Part shown: piece by piece, positions 6,875 to 10,460 of the stretch
How the letters are laid out: each line of letters starts with the position of its first letter
Position numbering within the stretch: the first letter of the stretch is position 1
The notes under the pieces: model-generated
The model's database searches: none
What the model was told of the DNA's origin: nothing
The model's input: the letters and a program-made list of their open reading frames with translations, nothing else
Assembly: GCA_027055005.1 (NCBI GenBank)
Contig: JALUNR010000100.1
Span: forward strand, 1 to 10,460
Length of the DNA stretch: 10,460 nucleotides
DNA from: Campylobacterales bacterium
GTDB lineage: Bacteria; Campylobacterota; Campylobacteria; Campylobacterales; QNZT01
Direction of reading: 5' to 3'
Program-made: the position numbers and the translations under genes

Positions 6875-7685
6875 TTTTATAAACTTTTGTAAAAGTAAAA
6901 ATTATTCACAAGAAACAATAAAAACATATATATCAAATCTAAATGAAGCTGCAAATTATGTTTTAGTTGAGATAGAAGAAAATAAAATAACTTTAGAACT
7001 TATGCCATATAGATTGCATATTCAAAATCTTTCAAAAAAAACTATATATAAAAAAATTTCAGTTATAAAGAGTTTTGTAAATTATCTTCGTGATGAAAAA
7101 TATATAGTAAAAGTCTTAAATGATGAAAATATAAAAAGTGTTAAAACTTTACCAAAACCTATTTCAAATGATTATATAAAAGAAGCTATAAATACCGTAT
7201 CTTTGGAAGATAAACTTTTGATTGAATTGTTATATTCTTTAGGGTTAAGGATATCTGAGTTAGAAAACTTAAAAATAAAAAGTATAAAAAATAGTTGGGT
7301 GGTTGTTAAAGGAAAAGGTGATAAAATCAGACAATTGTCACTGATACCAAGTGTAGAAAATTTGATAGATATCTATCTAAAAGAGTTTTCTCCAAAAGAG
7401 TATCTATTTGAAAGAGATGGAAAGAAGCTGAGTTCAAATCAGCTTAGATATAAGTTATCAAAAGTATTTAAAGGTTTAGGTTTGAAAGTTACACCTCATC
7501 AGCTAAGGCATTCTTTTGCTACTGAACTTCTACAAAATGGTGCAAGTATTGTTGATGTGAGTAAGCTTTTAGGGCATAAAAATTTGGACTCTACTCAGAT
7601 CTATACAAAGTTAGCATCAAGTTATAAAACTAAGAATTACCAAAAAGCTCATCCTTTGGCAAATATAGGGGATTTTGATGTTTAG
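6855..7685 (+). CDS. XerC/XerD-type tyrosine recombinase
   Basis: This 276-residue site-specific recombinase has an N-terminal SAM-like core-binding domain (about 1-85) and a catalytic domain (about 100-260). All catalytic residues are present: R132 (GLRISEL), K154 (KGKGDKIR), H215 and R218 (HQLRHS), H241 (LLGHKNL) and the nucleophile Y250 (IYTKL). It should therefore be active. Its length is that of XerC/XerD; the single-recombinase XerH of Helicobacter and Campylobacter is about 350 residues. The likely role is resolution of chromosome dimers at a dif-type site, but no such site is recognised in the window. It is embedded in an operon, overlapping both neighbours (20 and 8 bases), and has no phage or attachment-site signs, so a housekeeping role is more likely than a mobile integrase. 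A more specific Xer name is not justified. Confidence 0.85.
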   Translation: MRAWIDNFINFCKSKNYSQETIKTYISNLNEAANYVLVEIEENKITLELMPYRLHIQNLSKKTIYKKISVIKSFVNYLRDEKYIVKVLNDENIKSVKTLPKPISNDYIKEAINTVSLEDKLLIELLYSLGLRISELENLKIKSIKNSWVVVKGKGDKIRQLSLIPSVENLIDIYLKEFSPKEYLFERDGKKLSSNQLRYKLSKVFKGLGLKVTPHQLRHSFATELLQNGASIVDVSKLLGHKNLDSTQIYTKLASSYKTKNYQKAHPLANIGDFDV

Positions 7686-8652
7686 TTTTATAAAAAAAAG
7701 GCTTTTGTATAAATTTATACTAGTATATATTTTTGATGAAAGAGTACTTGTTCATACTTATGATGTAAAAAACTTTACTATAATAGAAAGCGATGCAAAA
7801 GAATTTGCTTTAGAAAAAAAAGATGAGTTTAGTGATGATTTGGTAAAATATATAATAGCTTTAGAAGAGAGTTTCACAAGAAGTTATGTTGTTACTGTTG
7901 TAAATAGCTCTGGACAAGGAATAATACCTACTTGTAGTGCTACTAAATTTATCGATTATAATGTTGATAGAAAATATATATATAATATTTGTGTGGATTA
8001 TCTTTTTACAAATTTTGTTTCAAAAATAGATATTAAATGGTTACAAAAAATTTTTTCAAAGACTGGAATTGATTTTATATTTTCGCCATTTACTATTTTG
8101 AAAAATATTTCTTTTTTTGAGCAAGAAAGAGAAAAAGTTGAGTTACATATATTATATACAATGCAAAATAGTACTCTTTTAATTACAAAAGAGGGTAGTT
8201 ATATCTTTGGAGCATTTTTTTCTCAAAATAATGAAAAAAACCCTCTTTTTACTGATTTTGATACAGAAAATGAAGATGATAGTGAGCTAATAGATAGTGA
8301 TGAATTTGAAATAGAAGATGATTTTGATTTTGAAAATGAAGATGGTTTTACTTTTGAGATAGAAAGTAATGATAATAATAGTAAAGAAAATGATTTAGAT
8401 TATCAATCCAATATAGAATTGGTTCAAAATAATAGGGAATTTACAAGAGAGTTAGCAAAAGTATTAAAAGAATTTTACTCTAAACCTATATATGAAAGTA
8501 GTTTTGTAGATAATGTAAAAATATATAGTGAAGAAAAAATCGAAGATTCATTGATAGAATATATAGAAAATGAACTATTTTTAAGTGTTGAAGTAAAAAG
8601 TATTGATTATGATGATGAAGTATTAAAGCTACTGTATAAAGAGGTGATATAG
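7678..8652 (+). CDS. Hypothetical protein, possible PilM/GspL-like component
   Basis: This 324-residue protein has no predicted signal peptide or confident membrane helix. The first 190 residues alternate short strands and helices, ending in KEGSYIFGAFF. Residues 193-241 form a very acidic linker, 24 Asp/Glu with a single Lys, and a helical segment closes the protein. The start ATG at 7678 overlaps the recombinase stop by 8 bases and is preferred over a TTG one codon earlier. The two following genes have PilN-like and PilO-like topology, so by position this could be the cytoplasmic actin-like partner (PilM or the cytoplasmic half of GspL). I cannot see ATP-binding motifs that would prove this. 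A run of eight A lies at 7692-7699, near the start. It occupies the position of C. jejuni Cj0455c. Confidence 0.65.
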   Translation: MFSFIKKRLLYKFILVYIFDERVLVHTYDVKNFTIIESDAKEFALEKKDEFSDDLVKYIIALEESFTRSYVVTVVNSSGQGIIPTCSATKFIDYNVDRKYIYNICVDYLFTNFVSKIDIKWLQKIFSKTGIDFIFSPFTILKNISFFEQEREKVELHILYTMQNSTLLITKEGSYIFGAFFSQNNEKNPLFTDFDTENEDDSELIDSDEFEIEDDFDFENEDGFTFEIESNDNNSKENDLDYQSNIELVQNNREFTRELAKVLKEFYSKPIYESSFVDNVKIYSEEKIEDSLIEYIENELFLSVEVKSIDYDDEVLKLLYKEVI

Positions 8653-9167
8653 TGTATAGTTTTATAAAGCCTAGAAAAAAGTATTCACTAGATAGTTTTA
8701 CTTATATGTGGCTTGGATTTATAGTATTGATATCTGTTTTGTTAGTGGCTGTGGGGCTTTATATAGATAGAAAAAACAGATTGTTTGATGAAGATTTGAA
8801 AAATTATAAAACAATGGTTACAGAAATATCTACTGAAAAGAAAAATATAAAAAAAGAGATAAATAAGTATTTACAAGCACATAGAAGTATGGTTGAAACT
8901 AAAAAGTTTAATAAATCAATAGAAAATGGAATTAAAAATCTTTTTTCTTTGATTCCTGATCAAATTAAGATAAATAAGTTATATCTGAAAAAGTATGAAG
9001 TTAAAATTTTTGGTGAAACTGATTCTCCAAAAACATATAAGTTATTATTGGAACCACCATTACAATCAATTTTTGATAAATCAAAAGTAGGTTTTACGAA
9101 AAAAGGAGAAAATAACTATATTTTTTCTTCGTATAACTATATCAAAAGGCTAGAAAATGAAAAGTAA
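8652..9167 (+). CDS. PilN-like bitopic membrane protein
   Basis: This 171-residue protein has a basic cytoplasmic N-terminus (about 1-15), one membrane helix at about 17-37, a coiled-coil stretch at about 40-80 and a small periplasmic domain (about 90-165). The sequence SLIPDQIKINKLYL followed by VKIFGETDSPKTY resembles the strand-helix pattern of the PilN/GspL ferredoxin-like domain. The start is GTG at 8652, sharing one base with the preceding TAG, with GAGGTGAT (8641-8648) just upstream. The next gene overlaps by 11 bases. The probable role is as part of an inner-membrane assembly platform of a type IV pilus, type II secretion or DNA-uptake machine. This rests on topology and gene order, not on a recognised signature. 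Confidence 0.6.
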   Translation: MYSFIKPRKKYSLDSFTYMWLGFIVLISVLLVAVGLYIDRKNRLFDEDLKNYKTMVTEISTEKKNIKKEINKYLQAHRSMVETKKFNKSIENGIKNLFSLIPDQIKINKLYLKKYEVKIFGETDSPKTYKLLLEPPLQSIFDKSKVGFTKKGENNYIFSSYNYIKRLENEK

Positions 9168-9654
9168 CTCTTTTGTTAAAGTATTATTTTTCTTATTATT
9201 ATTTTTAGTGATATTGACTATGTTTTTGATTGTTTTTATAATACCTGAAATGAAAGAGTATAAAACAAAGCAAGCAATTTTAAAAAAATATGAAAAGATA
9301 TATGATAAAAATAGAGCGAGATTAAATATATTAAAAATAAAAAGAGATTTAACATATAAAAAATATAAGAATGATATATTGAAATATAATAATAAGTTTG
9401 ATTTTGATACTTTTAAAAAAGTTGTTAATCAAAATTTTGTAGATGCAAATGTTAAACAGATGGATAATAATAAAAGTATTAGTATCAATGCAACATTAAA
9501 TAGTATGAAAGATTTTTATAAATTTGTAAATATATTAGAAAATTATAGCAATATAGTAAAAATAAATTTTCCTTTAGTATATAAAGTTAATAACAATATA
9601 GTAAAAATAAATTTTGATGTTACAATTTGTAAAAATAAACTTAATAATAAATAA
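9157..9654 (+). CDS. PilO/GspM-like bitopic membrane protein
   Basis: This 165-residue protein has a short N-terminus, one strongly hydrophobic helix at about 7-29, a lysine-rich coiled-coil segment at about 33-75 and a C-terminal periplasmic domain. Within that domain, TLNSMKDFYKFVNILENYS (about 110-128) followed by IVKINFP strands is the arrangement seen in PilO and GspM. It starts with ATG inside the preceding gene and is the last gene of the operon. It is one of the most AT-rich genes here, dominated by Lys, Asn and Ile codons. PilO-type proteins pair with PilN-type proteins in the inner membrane; such a partnership is inferred. No outer-membrane secretin or ATPase gene follows. Confidence 0.6.
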   Translation: MKSNSFVKVLFFLLLFLVILTMFLIVFIIPEMKEYKTKQAILKKYEKIYDKNRARLNILKIKRDLTYKKYKNDILKYNNKFDFDTFKKVVNQNFVDANVKQMDNNKSISINATLNSMKDFYKFVNILENYSNIVKINFPLVYKVNNNIVKINFDVTICKNKLNNK

Positions 9655-9679
9655 TAAATAACAAGTAATTTATTATTTA
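9648..9679 (+). terminator. AT-only hairpin after the PilO-like gene, weak terminator candidate
   Basis: TAAATAATAAAT (9648-9659) and ATTTATTATTTA (9668-9679) are perfect 12-base inverted repeats around an 8-base loop, overlapping the stop codon at 9652-9654. The stem has no GC pair, and the nearest T run (9696-9701) is 16 bases further on, so termination would be inefficient. Confidence 0.3.
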
Positions 9680-9700
9680 ATATGATATGTAAATCTTTTT

Positions 9701-9709
9701 TGATACAAT
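9701..9709 (+). promoter_or_regulatory. Extended -10 promoter of the repeat lipoprotein gene
   Basis: TGATACAAT is an extended -10 (TGN plus TACAAT) preceded by a T-run (9696-9701). It predicts a transcript start near 9716 and a leader of about 24 bases. AAGGAG (9728-9733) lies 6 bases before the ATG at 9740. No good -35 is seen. Confidence 0.6.
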
Positions 9710-9739
9710 CAACCCGTAAATTTTTTTAAGGAGATATGA

Positions 9740-10460
9740 ATGAAAGTTCTAAGTATCAGTTCAGTTGCAGTAGCAGCAGTAGCAGCAGTAGTTATGAGTG
9801 GTTGTACTCAACAAAAAATGGTTACAGCTCCAGCTGTAGCAGCAGCACCTACACCAGTGAAAGTTAGAAGTGTGTCAACACTTTATCCACCAAACCCAGA
9901 GCCAGGTAAATGTTATGCAAGAGTTTTAAAACCTGCAACATTTAAAACAGTAACAGAGAAAGTTTTAGTTTCTCAAGCAAGTTCTAAACTTATTCCTGTT
10001 CCAGCAAAATATGGTTGGGCAACTAAAAAAATCTTAGTTAAAGAAGCTAGTTCTAGACTTGTGGTAGTTCCAGCAACTTACAAAACAGTAACTGAAAAAG
10101 TTTTGGTTAAACCTGTTACTACAAAGCTAGTAACAGTTCCAGCAACTTACAAAACAGTAACTGAAAGAATTTTAGTTAAACCTGCTACAACAACTTGGAG
10201 AAAAGGTAAAGGTCTTATGACTCCAGTTAACAATGCTAGAACAGGCGAAAGAGGAACTGGTGAAGTTATGTGTCTTGTTAAGCAACCAGCAGTTTATAAA
10301 ACTGTAACTAAAAAAGTTGTTGTAACTCCAGCGACTACAAAAACTATAACTATACCAGCAGTTTATAAAACTATAACTAAAAGAGTAGTAGCAACTCCAG
10401 CGACTACAAAAACTATAAGTATACCAGCAGTTTACAAAACTGTAAGAGTTAAAACTATAG
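9740..10460 (+). CDS. Repeat-rich outer-membrane-type lipoprotein (3' end outside window)
   Basis: The frame is open from ATG 9740 to the right edge (240 codons). The signal peptide is an alanine/valine-rich stretch ending VMSGC, so C22 should be cut by signal peptidase II and lipidated. Residues 23-63 are a Pro/Ala-rich linker ending in PEPGKCYARV. From about residue 64 the protein consists of 23-residue repeats of the type PATYKTVTEKVLVKPATTK. They form two blocks separated by a non-repeat segment with a WRKGKG start and an EVMCLV end. I remember the same layout in other Campylobacterota envelope proteins, sometimes with an OmpA-like or peptidoglycan-binding domain; whether one follows here cannot be seen. 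Beta-rich repeats suggest a structural or surface role. An ATG at 9736 is in another frame and too close to the ribosome binding site. Codon use is richer in GC (many GCA, CCA, ACT) than upstream genes. Confidence 0.85.
   Translation, partial: MKVLSISSVAVAAVAAVVMSGCTQQKMVTAPAVAAAPTPVKVRSVSTLYPPNPEPGKCYARVLKPATFKTVTEKVLVSQASSKLIPVPAKYGWATKKILVKEASSRLVVVPATYKTVTEKVLVKPVTTKLVTVPATYKTVTERILVKPATTTWRKGKGLMTPVNNARTGERGTGEVMCLVKQPAVYKTVTKKVVVTPATTKTITIPAVYKTITKRVVATPATTKTISIPAVYKTVRVKTI
9767..9790 (+). repeat. 9-base in-frame direct repeat in the signal peptide
   Basis: GCAGTAGCA occurs twice and is followed by GCAGTA, encoding A-V-A triplets of the hydrophobic core. Changes in copy number would stay in frame and alter signal-peptide length. 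Confidence 0.6.
9929..10204 (+). repeat. Four 69-base coding repeats, block 1
   Basis: Units begin at 9929, 9998, 10067 and 10136, an exact 69-base (23-codon) period. Units 3 and 4 share at least 31 identical bases (10067-10097 and 10136-10166); the first two are more diverged. Each unit encodes a PAxYKTVTE-type half followed by a VLVKPATTK-type half. Confidence 0.85.
10286..10460 (+). repeat. 69-base coding repeats, block 2 (continues off window)
   Basis: Units begin at 10286, 10355 and 10424, again with a 69-base period, and the last is cut by the window edge. They encode a PAVYKTxTK half and a VVxTPATTKTI half. They are nearly identical to each other and closer to each other than to block 1. 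Confidence 0.85.

Larger units (their letters stand above)
4270..9654 (+). other. Probable eight-gene operon with overlapping junctions
   Basis: Gaps and overlaps in order are: +8 bases (nuclease to miaB), then overlaps of 20, 8, 20, 8, 1 and 11 bases. No internal hairpin-plus-T-tract was noticed. A single TATAAT at 4232 could drive all eight genes, although internal promoters cannot be excluded by eye. Confidence 0.6.

Noticed and set aside
6855..7685. Recombinase as the integrase of a mobile element
   Set aside because: No direct repeats, tRNA target, excisionase or cargo is seen, and the gene overlaps both operon neighbours.
9929..10460. 69-base repeats as a CRISPR array
   Set aside because: The whole period is coding and in frame, adjacent units are similar throughout with no unique spacers, and no cas genes are present.

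Overview
The window looks like chromosomal core sequence from a member of the Campylobacterota (Epsilonproteobacteria), most likely an Arcobacter-type genome. Three things support this. The DNA is very AT-rich. NusA is short, with no C-terminal acidic repeats, and is transcribed alone. The gene order HP0268-like nuclease / miaB / lpxJ matches the order I remember from Helicobacter pylori (HP0268-HP0269-HP0270) and Campylobacter jejuni (Cj0459c-Cj0457c next to nusA). The genus is inferred, not proven. No tRNA, rRNA, CRISPR array, insertion sequence or prophage is visible.

Left part (1-3013, + strand): a three-gene operon that enters from outside the window. A complete radical SAM/SPASM enzyme sits between two related cysteine-rich proteins that resemble the U32-peptidase/UbiU-UbiV fold. 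The operon appears to end at a hairpin plus T-tract that lies inside the last codons of its third gene. It meets nusA (3019-4146, - strand) tail to tail with only 5 bases between them. This metalloenzyme cassette has no assigned function and is the best candidate for undescribed biology here.

Middle and right part (4147-9654): a 123-base divergent promoter region separates nusA from a long, tightly packed + strand operon. In order it encodes an HP0268-like small nuclease, MiaB (tRNA methylthiolation), LpxJ (late lipid A acyltransferase), a small membrane-anchored TPR protein, a XerC/D-sized tyrosine recombinase with all catalytic residues, and three proteins whose topology resembles the PilM/PilN/PilO (GspL/GspM) inner-membrane platform of type IV pili or type II secretion. 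From miaB onward every junction overlaps by 1-20 bases, so the genes are probably translationally coupled although their functions look unrelated.

Right end (9655-10460): a short AT-rich spacer holds a weak hairpin and a good extended -10 promoter. It is followed by a lipoprotein gene that runs off the window. Its mature part is built almost entirely from 23-residue (69-base) repeats in two blocks. Its base composition is visibly richer in GC than the preceding genes.
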